The notes under the pieces were generated by a model. That model was not told the DNA's origin. It saw only the letters and a list, made by a program, of their open reading frames with translations, and ran no database searches. 64,000 bases of DNA, from the NCBI RefSeq assembly GCF_001484605.1, contig NZ_CP013747.1, positions 4,464,001 to 4,528,000 on the forward strand, read 5' to 3'. Within the stretch, counting starts at the first letter, position 1, and each line of letters begins with the position of its first letter. The translations under genes and the position numbers were made by a program. Shown one piece after another: positions 15,412 through 24,479 of the stretch. Source of the DNA: Pseudarthrobacter sulfonivorans. Its GTDB lineage: Bacteria > Actinomycetota > Actinomycetes > Actinomycetales > Micrococcaceae.

Positions 15412-17076
15412 TTATGGTTTGCCAGCGGTGTTGACGGCCGCTACTTGTGGTTGGTCGTCAGTGTTGGGGCGCCAGAGTCGTGGCCGTTCCGGCAGGCCGA
15501 GAAGTGTGTCATACAGCGTGGAAATTTGTTCGATCTTTTGGCGGTTCTCGTCAGCTCCATTCAAGTCCAGCCTGATAAGGACGCTGACCTCCTGCTCAAG
15601 GCTCTGACAGGCGAGTTGTAGGGCATGCGCCTGCTCCCATCGGCGCCCTGGGTTCAACGCTGTCGTCAAGGCCGTGAGCCCGGCACCTGCGATTGCGAAA
15701 TAAACCGGCAGGCCGGCCTGCTGCCCAGCGGCCGTTACCCCGGCTGCCCCTGACAGCGCAGCAGCGAGGAAACCGAGGACGACAAAGGTCGTCGCCCATG
15801 CGATGCTCGCCTTGTGCTGTTTGCCAGCCTCCCGCAGTATTCGATCTCGCAGCATTGCGAGTTCCTCGGCCACTAAGTAGCGATTCCAATTTTGCCTGTT
15901 CTCCTCACTCCCTGGGGAAGTGCTGGGCACCAACAGGGGCGATGAGAGACCCGAACGCAGTCGGGGCTGGCTGGGCTCATGTCGGACGACCCAGAGTGAC
16001 ACGCCTCCTATGACGGCCAAGGCTATAACGGCGAAAAGGGTGGTTATGGCGAGAGCTTGTTCGGTTTGACGGGGCAAGGTAAGAGCTACCACCAGCACTA
16101 GAGCCGGTAGCGCAACTAGGATCCAATTTGCACGTATGGATAGTCCCCTAGTCGCCTTTAAGGTATACAGAACAGCTACAAGGGCGCCGAGGCCAGCTAT
16201 GCCAAACGTGATCCACCACCAGCCACGTGGGTCGAACAAGGAGAACCAAAACGCGGCGACAATCGCCGCTAGCCCTAATGCCGAGCCCACAACCCACACC
16301 CCGAACCAAAATCTTCTAGCCTTTGCACCATTCTTCAGTCGCTCTATGAAGAGCCCTCGGACCAGAGCGAGAGTTTGGGAGTCGACACTCTCTGGGTCGA
16401 TAGCGGTGGCCGCTAGTAAAGCATCGATTGTGCGGTCATAGTCGGCGAGATGACCACGAATGCCCGTTTGTTTGTCCTGTGGCTTCGGCGTCTCAAGGAT
16501 GCCGAGGGCGAGGTCCCTCTTGATGCGAAGCGCCATCACGGGCTGCATCAGTGAAGCCGAGGTTCCCGCCGTAAATAGTTCAGCAACCTCGTCCACATAT
16601 GTGGCAACCTCGTCGACATATGTTGAGCTCCAACCGCCGCTCCTAAACGGGTCGTGACTCGCCGCTTGCCTGCGCCGCGGCAGGTCGAGAACATCGGCCA
16701 ACTCAGTGAGGGAACGCAAGTACGCGTCCAATCGTGCTTTAAGGGCCTGATGTAGTTCAGCCAATGAGAGCCGCCTGGAGTCGCGATCAGACTGCGGCAG
16801 GACATTATCGATGACTTTCATGTCGTGCGCCTGGAGAATGCCGATGACATGTTCGAAGGACCTACCGGAACCCAAGAAGCGGCTAAGCTTCTCGTCTCGT
16901 TCAGTCCTAGCGTTGGTCAGATCGGCAGTGTCAGCAGTGTCGGGAGGGTCAGCTTGGCCGAGTTCCTGGGCCTCAGCATCACAATATTGACTTATCGCAC
17001 GCATAAGTTGCTTGCGACTCTCGTCGATGCCCTCGACGGAGCCCCCACGGATCCATTTGAGAAAGTTTGTCCGCAT
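15412..17076 (-). CDS. Multi-pass membrane protein with SLATT-like C-terminus (554 aa)
   Basis: The N-terminal 210 residues are soluble and helical. Four closely spaced membrane helices follow (about 232-255, 260-282, 291-309, 315-340). After a linker, a final unit has two helices (about 420-440 and 449-470) followed by a long helix (RRWEQAHALQLACQSLEQEVSVL). That last arrangement, two helices plus an amphipathic helix, is like SLATT domains. SLATT domains are pore-forming effectors predicted in bacterial conflict systems. The similarity is structural impression only. Start: ATG at 17076. It lies divergent from the patatin-like gene and upstream of the LysM gene. Confidence 0.6.
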   Translation of the reverse strand: MRTNFLKWIRGGSVEGIDESRKQLMRAISQYCDAEAQELGQADPPDTADTADLTNARTERDEKLSRFLGSGRSFEHVIGILQAHDMKVIDNVLPQSDRDSRRLSLAELHQALKARLDAYLRSLTELADVLDLPRRRQAASHDPFRSGGWSSTYVDEVATYVDEVAELFTAGTSASLMQPVMALRIKRDLALGILETPKPQDKQTGIRGHLADYDRTIDALLAATAIDPESVDSQTLALVRGLFIERLKNGAKARRFWFGVWVVGSALGLAAIVAAFWFSLFDPRGWWWITFGIAGLGALVAVLYTLKATRGLSIRANWILVALPALVLVVALTLPRQTEQALAITTLFAVIALAVIGGVSLWVVRHEPSQPRLRSGLSSPLLVPSTSPGSEENRQNWNRYLVAEELAMLRDRILREAGKQHKASIAWATTFVVLGFLAAALSGAAGVTAAGQQAGLPVYFAIAGAGLTALTTALNPGRRWEQAHALQLACQSLEQEVSVLIRLDLNGADENRQKIEQISTLYDTLLGLPERPRLWRPNTDDQPQVAAVNTAGKP

Positions 17077-17560
17077 TATGCCCTGATCCTCCTCGTCCTA
17101 TAGCAAAGGTATCGATCGCAGGGCAAAAGCGAAATGCCTAGCCTGGCACGGCCAGCCCTCGGCTGGCTTCCGTCGACTCTGAGCCGGGGTTAAGACCAAG
17201 CTTGTAACGAAACAGGTTAGAGTTGTGGACGATTTCAACGTTGACAGTCTGGCTCTGCAAACGACGACAAAAATATAGTTTCAGTTTGTGCACCAGTCGA
17301 AATTTTCAGGGTCGGCGGTATCGCGCAGTGGCCACGTTTGGGTCTTATTGAGCGAATGAACAGAGTTTTTCCGGCCATTTGATGAGAGAGATTCTCGCGT
17401 TCTATCCTTCTTGCTTCAGGACTATGGCGCAGGCGTCTTCACACTGAATGGTGCCGAAAGTCTGGGACTGACTATCGTCAAAGACATCGGGTATTAGGTA
17501 TGGCCGTCGGAGGTAAGGCGGCGCATACTGGACGAAAATCGTTTAGTTCCGGAGAGTGCC
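17077..17560. other. Divergent intergenic region with a possible histidine-kinase scrap
   Basis: This 484-bp region must hold promoters for the two large membrane-protein genes on either side. Around 17413-17497 the plus strand reads LQDYGAGVF then ESLGLTIVKDIGY and a stop. This resembles the G1/G2 boxes of a histidine-kinase ATPase domain (D-G-G-V and GLGLxIVxxI) with the part between them missing. The match is short and weak. No other gene is seen. Confidence 0.3.
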
Positions 17561-20500
17561 GTGGCATATTCAACTTTGGGCCAAGCTGCAGCATTTCACT
17601 TGCGGAGAGATGGGCTGATTGTCGCTGTTCCGCCTAGGATTGCGGAACTGTACACCTGTCTGCAGGACAACCCCGGAGATCCGCAGATTCTGTCCAACCT
17701 CGCCACAGCCATCGATTCAGAGGCAGGCGTCAATCTAAGGCTCCGGGAGGGGCTCTACGATTTCGTCAGAGAACGGCAGCGTCCTTCGCCGCTCCACCTC
17801 CAGGTGCTCGGTCCCGATCAGGATCCTGACGCTTTCAAACTCCAGGCCGCTTTCAACCGCACCCTACGGATCGCGCTGGCTATGCGCGGCGGCGTCAGTC
17901 TTGCGGTGTGGATTGGCGGTTGTGTGGCGGAACTGGACATTCTCCGACGCCTCCGGATTTACAAGTCCGATGTCGACACGGATCGGGCCGGAGAAGCACT
18001 GGTTGCTTTCTACCTCAGCGGGAAGGAGGGACTGGCGGACGATCCCCTTGCGGCACCGGTGCTGCGGCGTGCCCAGGCCTATGCTTCGTTGCTGGCGGAC
18101 GCCCGCTACGACAAGGTGGAGTTTGACATCTTGGCTGGAGCGAGTGCAGGCGGCCTCAACTGCATCCTTTACTCCGTGGCACAAATGGTGGGCGCTGCGC
18201 CTGACGAAACCATCTTGGAAACCTGGCGGAGTGACGGTGGGCTTCAGGAACTGATGCGCCCGCCGGGGCGGGGCCGGGTAAAGTCCATCCTCCAGGGTAA
18301 CGAGTACTTTTTCCCCAGCATCTACAGGGCGCTGAGTCAAATTTACCGTGATGATCACCGGCACCAAGCCCTGATTCCCGAGCATCTAACCATCGACCTC
18401 GCCGCCACTGTCCTGGACAGCGAGCCCTCCCGGAACCCTGAGGTAGATGAGGGACGGGGAAGCTTCCACTTTGAAGGGCGGCAAAGCACCAACGCGGAAA
18501 TGGCAAAAGCGTCATTGATGGGCAACCGGATCCCGACTAGGAACGGCGCCAGCAATGGAGGACGCGGACCCGGCACAGGTGACGACGCCTACGATGCGAC
18601 GGTACTTCCTCCTGGCGTCACCGAAGATCTGGCCCGTCTTGCCTATGCAGCCCGGGCGACGTCGTCGTTCCCGGGAGCGTTTGAGCCAGCCACTATCTAC
18701 TCGCGGGAAGACAAAGGCGGACAGCGCCTGCTCCCTCGCCCGGAGCTGCCGGACATGCGGCATGCCTTCGGCTCGCACCGTGCGGCCTCCTGCCCGGCGG
18801 ATAAGGCCATGTTCCACGTGGTGGACGGTGGAGTTTTCGACAACATCCCCATTGGCAGGGCGCTGACGGCCGCGCGTGGGCGGCTCTCTGAGCGTCCTGC
18901 GCATAGGGCGCTCCTCTACCTTGATCCCGATACCGTCAGAGATTCGACGACAGTCAGCCGCGGTGAGGATCTGTCGCAGTTCATGGACGCCGTCACTGCC
19001 TCCGTGCTCCGGCTGAAGCGCCGCGAATCGCTGGACTCCGAGGTCAACGATTACGTTGAGTACGTAAATGTCCTTTCTCTAAACCTTGGGCGCTCGGAGG
19101 TTTTGGCTGCCGTGCTGTCCGACGGCTGGTCGAAGGAGATTGGTGTAGAAAGGCGTCGCGCCTACGTTCGCTATCGAGCCACATCGGACGTGGACCGGCT
19201 AACGCAACTCCTAACGCGGCCTGGCGAGTGGCAGGTTGCCTCTACGGTGAATGGCCGCCGCAACTTCCGGGCATTTGGCAGCGAAGAACTCAGCGGATTC
19301 GATGCCAAAGTAATGCAGGAATACCTGGCTATTTCCCGGCAGGACGAACATGCCGCCCCGTTCCAGCTGATCACCAACGACGCGCAAGCCTTACTCGATG
19401 CTGCGCAGTGCTCCTTCGCCTGGCTTCGCCGTATGGAAGTGGAGTCCTTTCCGGAGAACCTGACCAACACGCTGACGCCCTTCGACAAACTGCGCAAGGG
19501 CGTGTACGACGTCATCAACAGAGCTATCACGGCACGCGACAAGGCCTACTGGGCAGTGCTCGAAGGCTCCTCTGGTGGCGACATTCTTCACGACAAAATC
19601 ATTTCGGCATGGCTATCAACTGCGGAAACAGGGCGTTTGGAACTTACACGCTCCTGGACCGACCTGGAAACCCATTTCATAGCACTCCTCGAATACAGCC
19701 AGAACCTGACAATCCGGGCAGAAGATACTAATCGGGCGGAGCCTGAACTTCGTGGATGGCTTGAAACACCCTGGCGGGACCTCACCCAGATGGCGTTGAC
19801 CCGCAGGCCCGACGGCAGCGTTTTCGGAGTCCGGGATTTGGCTCCAACCCTTGCTGCGGCTGGCATTCCGCCAGTGGTCACAAGAATCCGCTACTGGCGG
19901 ATAGCCAGCGATGAACAGCCGGGGTCTGCTGTTGATTACAGGTTGTTGAAGGCCGGGGAGAACCGTAGCATAGTCGGGTTAGCCCTGAAGAACATCCAGC
20001 CCGGGCATCAGGTCCCGGCACACCTCTTGGAACCCGACCCGGCCAACGTGCCGTCGCGCTTCAAGCTGGCCGGCAACTCCATGGCTAACTTCAGCGGCTT
20101 CCTGTCTAAAGAGTGGCGAGAGAACGACTGGTGGTGGGGACGGCTGGACGCAGCCTCCGGTATTTCCCGCTTCCTAGAAACGCTGTCCACGGACGAGGCC
20201 CCTCGCATTCCGGAATTGGACGGCGACAAGGAACAGTTTGACGAGAGTGCGGGCAAGGCCCCCCGCGGCTCACAAAACCGCGTGTCTTGGCTGCAAGACC
20301 GGCTGGTAGAACAGCAGTTCAAGATTAAAGACCCGTCCTCGGAGAGCAGGAGGACGGCGCGGCAGTCCGTCCGCGCCGGCGTCGACGGGCCATCCGACCT
20401 CAGCGCCTCGTACCGACTCCTCCTGATGTCCCGGGGCCTGCGGGTGCTCTGGCGGGCCCGGCCAGGCGGTACTGTGACCACTGCACTGGGCTGGCTCCTG

Positions 20501-21373
20501 CACATACTGTTCGTTCCCGTCTTCGTACTCTTACCAGCCATCGTTCACCCCGCCCGAATGGCCTTCATCCTGGGTTTCACTTACGCGAGTCTCTGGGTTC
20601 TTGCTCGACCGGAAAATGTAGGTTCTGGAATACAGCTGATACTTTTGTGGCTACTGCCCCTTGCTGTCCTTCTAGTGATTATGGGGGCAGCCACGCTCAC
20701 CCGCGGGAAGCGCCGTTGGCGTGCCGTCCTTGGCGAACTTCCCGAAAATTCGACTCTCCTGGCGGAGTGCCGGGGTTACAGTAATACAGCGGCAAAGAAG
20801 GCCTGGCTGGGTCAATGGGCTACAGTGCTCCTGCTGGTGCCCTTTGTACTGGCCGTAAACCAGGCCAGACCGCGGATGACAATCGTATGCCTAGTCTTCA
20901 TGCTCGCGCTCTTTCTCATGACCCAACAGTGGGCAAATTCCGTGCCAGCATTGAACCACCAGAAGAATCCGCGGCTTGATCAAGTGCTGGCGGCGGCCGG
21001 ACTGGTGATGGCCGTCGGCGTGCCACTAGTCACCGAGCTCACAAATTGGTCCCTCCCACACAACTGGTTAAGCCTGATTGTGCTCGCGGGCGCCCTACTG
21101 GTGGTGGCACTGGCGCTCACCATCGGTTGGCTGACGGTGGCGGGAACCCTGATGGCAGCCCTTGTGGCCTCAGCGGCCGGGACCTTGATCTCTTGGATCT
21201 CCTGGATAGTTCTTGAAGCACTCCAGCTTGGCCTCTTGGAGCGGACAACTCTCTCCCTGTTTTTCGCCTTCGTGGCGTGGGGTCTGGTGCTCTGGTGGAT
21301 GCCGGAGAATCCGCGGATGGTCCTTACCTGCTGCGATGCGGTGGTCACCGTGCCCCCTCCCGTAAACCCGTGA
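17561..21373 (+). CDS. Patatin-like phospholipase with C-terminal membrane domain (1270 aa)
   Basis: GTG start after GGAGAG. A patatin fold occupies about residues 100-450. It has RIALAMRGGVSLAVWIGG (glycine-rich oxyanion region, near 105), GASAGG (nucleophile Ser in GxSxG, near 194) and VDGGVFDNIP (catalytic Asp, near 420). This Ser-Asp dyad hydrolyses phospholipid acyl chains. The long middle region (about 450-960) resembles the DUF3376 extension seen in actinobacterial patatin-like proteins. The last 300 residues carry about seven membrane helices, so the enzyme is probably membrane-embedded. It has no CBASS or gasdermin partner nearby. The divergent SLATT-like gene is the closest companion. 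Substrate and trigger are unknown. Confidence 0.8.
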   Translation: MAYSTLGQAAAFHLRRDGLIVAVPPRIAELYTCLQDNPGDPQILSNLATAIDSEAGVNLRLREGLYDFVRERQRPSPLHLQVLGPDQDPDAFKLQAAFNRTLRIALAMRGGVSLAVWIGGCVAELDILRRLRIYKSDVDTDRAGEALVAFYLSGKEGLADDPLAAPVLRRAQAYASLLADARYDKVEFDILAGASAGGLNCILYSVAQMVGAAPDETILETWRSDGGLQELMRPPGRGRVKSILQGNEYFFPSIYRALSQIYRDDHRHQALIPEHLTIDLAATVLDSEPSRNPEVDEGRGSFHFEGRQSTNAEMAKASLMGNRIPTRNGASNGGRGPGTGDDAYDATVLPPGVTEDLARLAYAARATSSFPGAFEPATIYSREDKGGQRLLPRPELPDMRHAFGSHRAASCPADKAMFHVVDGGVFDNIPIGRALTAARGRLSERPAHRALLYLDPDTVRDSTTVSRGEDLSQFMDAVTASVLRLKRRESLDSEVNDYVEYVNVLSLNLGRSEVLAAVLSDGWSKEIGVERRRAYVRYRATSDVDRLTQLLTRPGEWQVASTVNGRRNFRAFGSEELSGFDAKVMQEYLAISRQDEHAAPFQLITNDAQALLDAAQCSFAWLRRMEVESFPENLTNTLTPFDKLRKGVYDVINRAITARDKAYWAVLEGSSGGDILHDKIISAWLSTAETGRLELTRSWTDLETHFIALLEYSQNLTIRAEDTNRAEPELRGWLETPWRDLTQMALTRRPDGSVFGVRDLAPTLAAAGIPPVVTRIRYWRIASDEQPGSAVDYRLLKAGENRSIVGLALKNIQPGHQVPAHLLEPDPANVPSRFKLAGNSMANFSGFLSKEWRENDWWWGRLDAASGISRFLETLSTDEAPRIPELDGDKEQFDESAGKAPRGSQNRVSWLQDRLVEQQFKIKDPSSESRRTARQSVRAGVDGPSDLSASYRLLLMSRGLRVLWRARPGGTVTTALGWLLHILFVPVFVLLPAIVHPARMAFILGFTYASLWVLARPENVGSGIQLILLWLLPLAVLLVIMGAATLTRGKRRWRAVLGELPENSTLLAECRGYSNTAAKKAWLGQWATVLLLVPFVLAVNQARPRMTIVCLVFMLALFLMTQQWANSVPALNHQKNPRLDQVLAAAGLVMAVGVPLVTELTNWSLPHNWLSLIVLAGALLVVALALTIGWLTVAGTLMAALVASAAGTLISWISWIVLEALQLGLLERTTLSLFFAFVAWGLVLWWMPENPRMVLTCCDAVVTVPPPVNP

Positions 21374-21486
21374 GGAAATCATCCCGACGAGCTGGCCAAG
21401 GAGCTACCGCATACTGCGCCTTCGACTGACTCAGATGAGAGCCGACCGTCGCACAGCTTTGGCACCAAAATTGCAGAGGATCGTCC

Positions 21487-21873
21487 GTGCCGGGATTTGC
21501 AGAAACCACTCCCTGGGCGGCCCCAGGAGCTGCGGCTCGGGAAATGGGTGACCCTGCAGCGCCTGTCCTGGAAGAAGACGACCAAGTATCTCAGCACAGC
21601 CCACACGGAATGATTCACGAACAACTTGTGGAGGCTTTAAAGCACCTTCCGGGGCTTGTTCTTGCGATAACCAAGGGCCTGGTTGAAGGCGCAGACGAGA
21701 ATCGAGGTGACCAATACATGTTTGTTGAGCACCCCGTGCCACAAGTAATCGCCGTTGCTCTTGACATCGGTGACACCACGACCGCCGCCAACGCGGCGGC
21801 GCTGCTGCACGAACTCGGCGAACGAAGCTACATCGACTTGGCAGACATGGTGGCAGCATTAGGGCAGCGCTGA
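21487..21873 (+). CDS. Hypothetical soluble protein (128 aa)
   Basis: GTG at 21487 follows AGAGGAT; an internal ATG at 21610 would give a shorter 87-aa product covering the better-looking part. From residue 42 on it reads as two helices and a strand unit (IHEQLVEALKHLPGLVLAITKG, VPQVIAVALDIGD, AANAAALLHELGER). No family is recognised. It precedes the gene at 21949 by 75 bp in the same direction. Confidence 0.5.
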   Translation: MPGFAETTPWAAPGAAAREMGDPAAPVLEEDDQVSQHSPHGMIHEQLVEALKHLPGLVLAITKGLVEGADENRGDQYMFVEHPVPQVIAVALDIGDTTTAANAAALLHELGERSYIDLADMVAALGQR

Positions 21874-21948
21874 GATGGTGCCTTTGGGCGGCAAGACAGC
21901 TGCTTTAGCTTCGAGGCGATCTGAGGCTGACGGGCAGGCCACCAGGTC

Positions 21949-22935
21949 TTGGGAGACCATCTCATCCACCTGGTGGTGGGTGCAGTCATCACGGTCACCA
22001 TCGTCAGGGGCGGCAACGGGCCTGATAAGGCGGTCAACAGCTACCTTCAGGCGCTACAGAACGGTGAGGCTTCGAAAGCGATGGCTTTGTCCGATCCCGG
22101 CGTGGCCAACGATCAAAGGGTCCTGCTTACAGACCAGGTTTACGGCAAAGCTAGAAAGCGCATTGACGCCTTTGAAATTGTTTCGACGACAGTTTCTGAA
22201 GACCACGCCACGGTGGTCGCGGACCTGCATCAAGATGGCCGTAAGCAGCAGACGAACTTCAACCTTCGCAAGGCGAACCCCGGGCTCTTGGACGATCACT
22301 GGAAGATGGAGTCCTCACCGCTGGGGAGCCTGACCGTCACCTCGGACACCCCGGTGCAGACCGTACTGGTCAACGGCCAGGAACTTAACGTCGGCCTTTC
22401 AGGCAGCATTACTGGTGCTACCAGCGTGAGTTTCCCAGCTTTACCTGGAGAGTACACGGTGGAATTGCCGTCCTCGGAAAAGTATCTGACGGCACCGAAG
22501 TCAACCACGTTAGTGGTCATTGGGGGCGCGCAGGCCCCACCCGCCGCCAGCCTCAAGGTGGAGGCCTCTGAGGCCCTCAAGTCTGAAGTCATGGCACAGG
22601 TCGACGCCCATCTTGCCGACTGCGTTAAGTCGACCGAGGCACAGCCAGCCAATTGCCCGCTCAATAACTACAGTTCATCGCGCTATTCACGAAACTTTCA
22701 CTGGGCACTCACGACGAAGCCCAAATTCAGCCTGAGCAAGGATCCCTATGGCTCTTCCCCCTGGCGTCTTCGTACGCAGACTCCCGGGAAAGCCACAGTC
22801 AGCTACGAAAGGGATAACTCATATGGGTTTGGAATAGCTGGCTGGAAGCCCACAACGGATACAATCTCGGTTTCCATGAGCGCCGGTGTCACTCTGGAGG
22901 GCGGCAAAGTGAAGCTGACCTACAGCAACTACTAG
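21949..22935 (+). CDS. Membrane-anchored extracellular protein (328 aa)
   Basis: The best start is a TTG at 21949, which puts a membrane helix at once (LIHLVVGAVITVTIV). This is unusually close to the start and may mean the 5' end is damaged. The rest is extracellular in character. It has an NTF2-like stretch (KAVNSYLQALQNGEASKAMAL, about 27-47), a PEGA-like beta repeat (VTSDTPVQTVLVNGQEL ... LPGEYTVELP, about 130-175) and a C-terminal beta domain with two Cys (DCVKS, ANCPL). Similar lipoprotein-like or anchored proteins are common in actinobacteria with unknown role. Confidence 0.6.
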   Translation: MGDHLIHLVVGAVITVTIVRGGNGPDKAVNSYLQALQNGEASKAMALSDPGVANDQRVLLTDQVYGKARKRIDAFEIVSTTVSEDHATVVADLHQDGRKQQTNFNLRKANPGLLDDHWKMESSPLGSLTVTSDTPVQTVLVNGQELNVGLSGSITGATSVSFPALPGEYTVELPSSEKYLTAPKSTTLVVIGGAQAPPAASLKVEASEALKSEVMAQVDAHLADCVKSTEAQPANCPLNNYSSSRYSRNFHWALTTKPKFSLSKDPYGSSPWRLRTQTPGKATVSYERDNSYGFGIAGWKPTTDTISVSMSAGVTLEGGKVKLTYSNY

Positions 22936-23122
22936 GAAATATCCGGCCGCCGGACACTGCGCTGGCGGCGGTGTAAGCAGCCCCCCAAAAAAGAGACCCT
23001 TCCCGGGTTTCAGTGAACTGGTCCCCGAAAGTCGGACGGGTAAGGAAGAGCCTAAGTTGCTTGGGGTTGAGCACGTACGACCTGCTCGAGGAGCGGGGCC
23101 TGCTCGGTGACGGGCTGGAAGT

Positions 23123-23349
23123 TCAGGAGTACACCGAAATCCATTCCTGGGTGGAAGACCTCACGCGGTACACGGTGGTCCACTCCCGGCGGTCGCGGTC
23201 CTGTTCGTGGAAACCCGGCCGGTGGATGCCATGGTGTTCCACCACGACCTGCTGGGCGCCGACGATCCAAAGGCCTTCTTCAGACTCAGGGGCTAGCAGG
23301 CAGAGGGCGCTGTGCGCGGTGGCGTAAGCCGAGCCTTCCGTGCGAACCG
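23123..23349 (-). pseudogene. Unidentified coding remnant
   Basis: A reverse frame ending in TGA at 23123-23125 reads like real protein (YATAHSALCLLAPESEEGLWIVG and EHHGIHRPGFHEQDRDRREW). It has no ATG, GTG or TTG start before the preceding stop and runs into the toxin-antitoxin operator. The rest of the gap 22936-23370 shows nothing else. Confidence 0.3.
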
Positions 23350-23368
23350 CCCAACAGATACTGTTGGG
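23350..23368 (+). promoter_or_regulatory. Palindromic operator/promoter of the RES-Xre pair
   Basis: CCCAACAG (23350-23357) and CTGTTGGG (23361-23368) are perfect reverse complements with a 3-nt centre, ending 2 nt before the antitoxin ATG. A TACTGT hexamer (23359-23364) inside the palindrome sits 6 nt before the ATG, where the -10 box of a leaderless transcript would be. Antitoxin binding here would block transcription directly. Confidence 0.7.
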
Positions 23369-23370
23369 TT

Positions 23371-23892
23371 ATGGAAAAGCAGCGGAAGGCCATAGAGCAG
23401 ACCGTGATCCTGAAGGGCGATGGCCGGGAGACCACGGTCAAAATGCGGAACGGTGTCATCCTTCTCCCGAAGGGGTTCAAAGTGACGCCCCGCCGTGCCG
23501 TTCGCCGGGGCAAGGCCCCCGCCAAAACGGTCACGGTCAACCTGGCCGGCCTGAAGGACGCCCCGGACTACGGCCCGCGGGCTATCACGCAGCGCCTGGT
23601 AAATGCGCTCGGCAACAACGCCGTGGCGGCCCTGCTCGGTGTCAACAAGGACAGGCCCGGCCGGTGGGTATCCGGTCAGGATGCACCGAACGAAGAAAAC
23701 CGTGCACAGCTCGCGGACCTGGATGCCCTGGTGGGCCACCTGCACAGTGCGTTCACCCCGGCCCAGGCCAGGCTGTGGCTCGAAGGCCAGGACCCGCATC
23801 TGGGTGCCCGCCCCATCGATGTGTACCGGCTCGAAGGCGCCGCCCCGGTGATCGAGGCGATCCGGGCCTTCGAACAGGGAGCGTTCGCCTAG
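23371..23892 (+). CDS. Xre/MbcA/ParS-type antitoxin of a RES toxin
   Basis: This 173-aa protein has an N-terminal segment with VILLPKGFKVTPRRAVRRG and a C-terminal helical domain. The latter contains AITQRLVNALGNNAVAALLGVNKDRPGRWVSG and ARLWLEGQDPHLG, the pattern of the toxin-binding MbcA/ParS/Xre domain. In this family the antitoxin covers the RES toxin active site and represses its own promoter. The order antitoxin then toxin, with the toxin starting right after the stop, is typical. The ATG has no Shine-Dalgarno sequence, and the palindrome ends 2 nt upstream, so the message may be leaderless. Confidence 0.8.
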   Translation: MEKQRKAIEQTVILKGDGRETTVKMRNGVILLPKGFKVTPRRAVRRGKAPAKTVTVNLAGLKDAPDYGPRAITQRLVNALGNNAVAALLGVNKDRPGRWVSGQDAPNEENRAQLADLDALVGHLHSAFTPAQARLWLEGQDPHLGARPIDVYRLEGAAPVIEAIRAFEQGAFA

Positions 23893-24447
23893 GTGGAGTT
23901 CTGGCGCGTCCTCAACTGGCACCCCGACGCTTCAAACCCGGCGGAGAACGGGCACCCGCTCTTCATCTGGCCGCGGCAGGGAGCCGGCAGGGTGGACGAC
24001 CCGGACCGGGAATACACAGTGCTCTACGTGGGTGACTCGGCTGAAGGCGCGTCGGCGGAAGCGTTCGGCCGGTACCCGGTGTGGACCTCCGACATCCTGG
24101 CCCCGCCGCCGGGGACACCATACGGCACCCGGAAGGCGCTCGTGAAGTACGAGGGGGATCCGCCGATCCTGGACCTGGACGACCCGGAGGCGCTGCAGGA
24201 ATGGTCGCTGCGCCCCAGCAACGTTGTCTCCCGCGACCGGACCTCCACCCAGCAGTGGGCACGGTCCATGTATGAAACCGGAGACTACGCCGGCCTCTCC
24301 TGGTGGTCCTATTACGAGCCCCGCTGGGCCAGCTTCGGACTGTGGGACATTACCGGCCTCACGGTAGCCGGCGATCCTGAGCCACTGACCATGGCCCACG
24401 ATGCCGTTCAGGATGCAGCTGCACTTATCAGGCGAGTCATCAGCTAG
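23893..24447 (+). CDS. RES-domain toxin (NAD+-degrading type)
   Basis: This 184-aa protein starts with GTG directly after the antitoxin stop. RES features are visible: FWRVLN near the start, EYTVLYVGDSAEGASAEAFGR (about 37-57) holding the Arg/Tyr/Glu region, and a C-terminal LSWWSYYEPRWASFGLWD segment. RES toxins cleave NAD+ (phosphorolysis or hydrolysis) and cause growth arrest when freed from the antitoxin. The length is normal for the family. The pair could work in stress response, plasmid or island maintenance, or phage defence; the sequence does not tell which. Confidence 0.8.
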   Translation: MEFWRVLNWHPDASNPAENGHPLFIWPRQGAGRVDDPDREYTVLYVGDSAEGASAEAFGRYPVWTSDILAPPPGTPYGTRKALVKYEGDPPILDLDDPEALQEWSLRPSNVVSRDRTSTQQWARSMYETGDYAGLSWWSYYEPRWASFGLWDITGLTVAGDPEPLTMAHDAVQDAAALIRRVIS

Positions 24448-24462
24448 GCCTGCTGGGGCCTA
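24445..24462 (+). terminator. Weak terminator after the RES toxin
   Basis: TAGGCC (24445-24450) and GGCCTA (24457-24462) form a 6-bp stem overlapping the toxin stop codon. It is followed by AAAAC rather than a clear T-tract, so termination strength is doubtful. Confidence 0.3.
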
Positions 24463-24479
24463 AAAACAGGGGGGATGCC

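Noticed and set aside
14782..15621. Plus-strand frame of Gly/Leu/Val repeats over the 99-bp repeat block
   Set aside because: It is the reverse reading of the Ser/Pro/Asn stalk; the minus frame has a membrane anchor and a LysM domain.
21379..21624. Minus-strand frame opposite the 21487-21873 gene
   Set aside because: Cys/Arg/Ser-rich composition without domain pattern; the plus-strand frame has regular helices and a ribosome-binding site.
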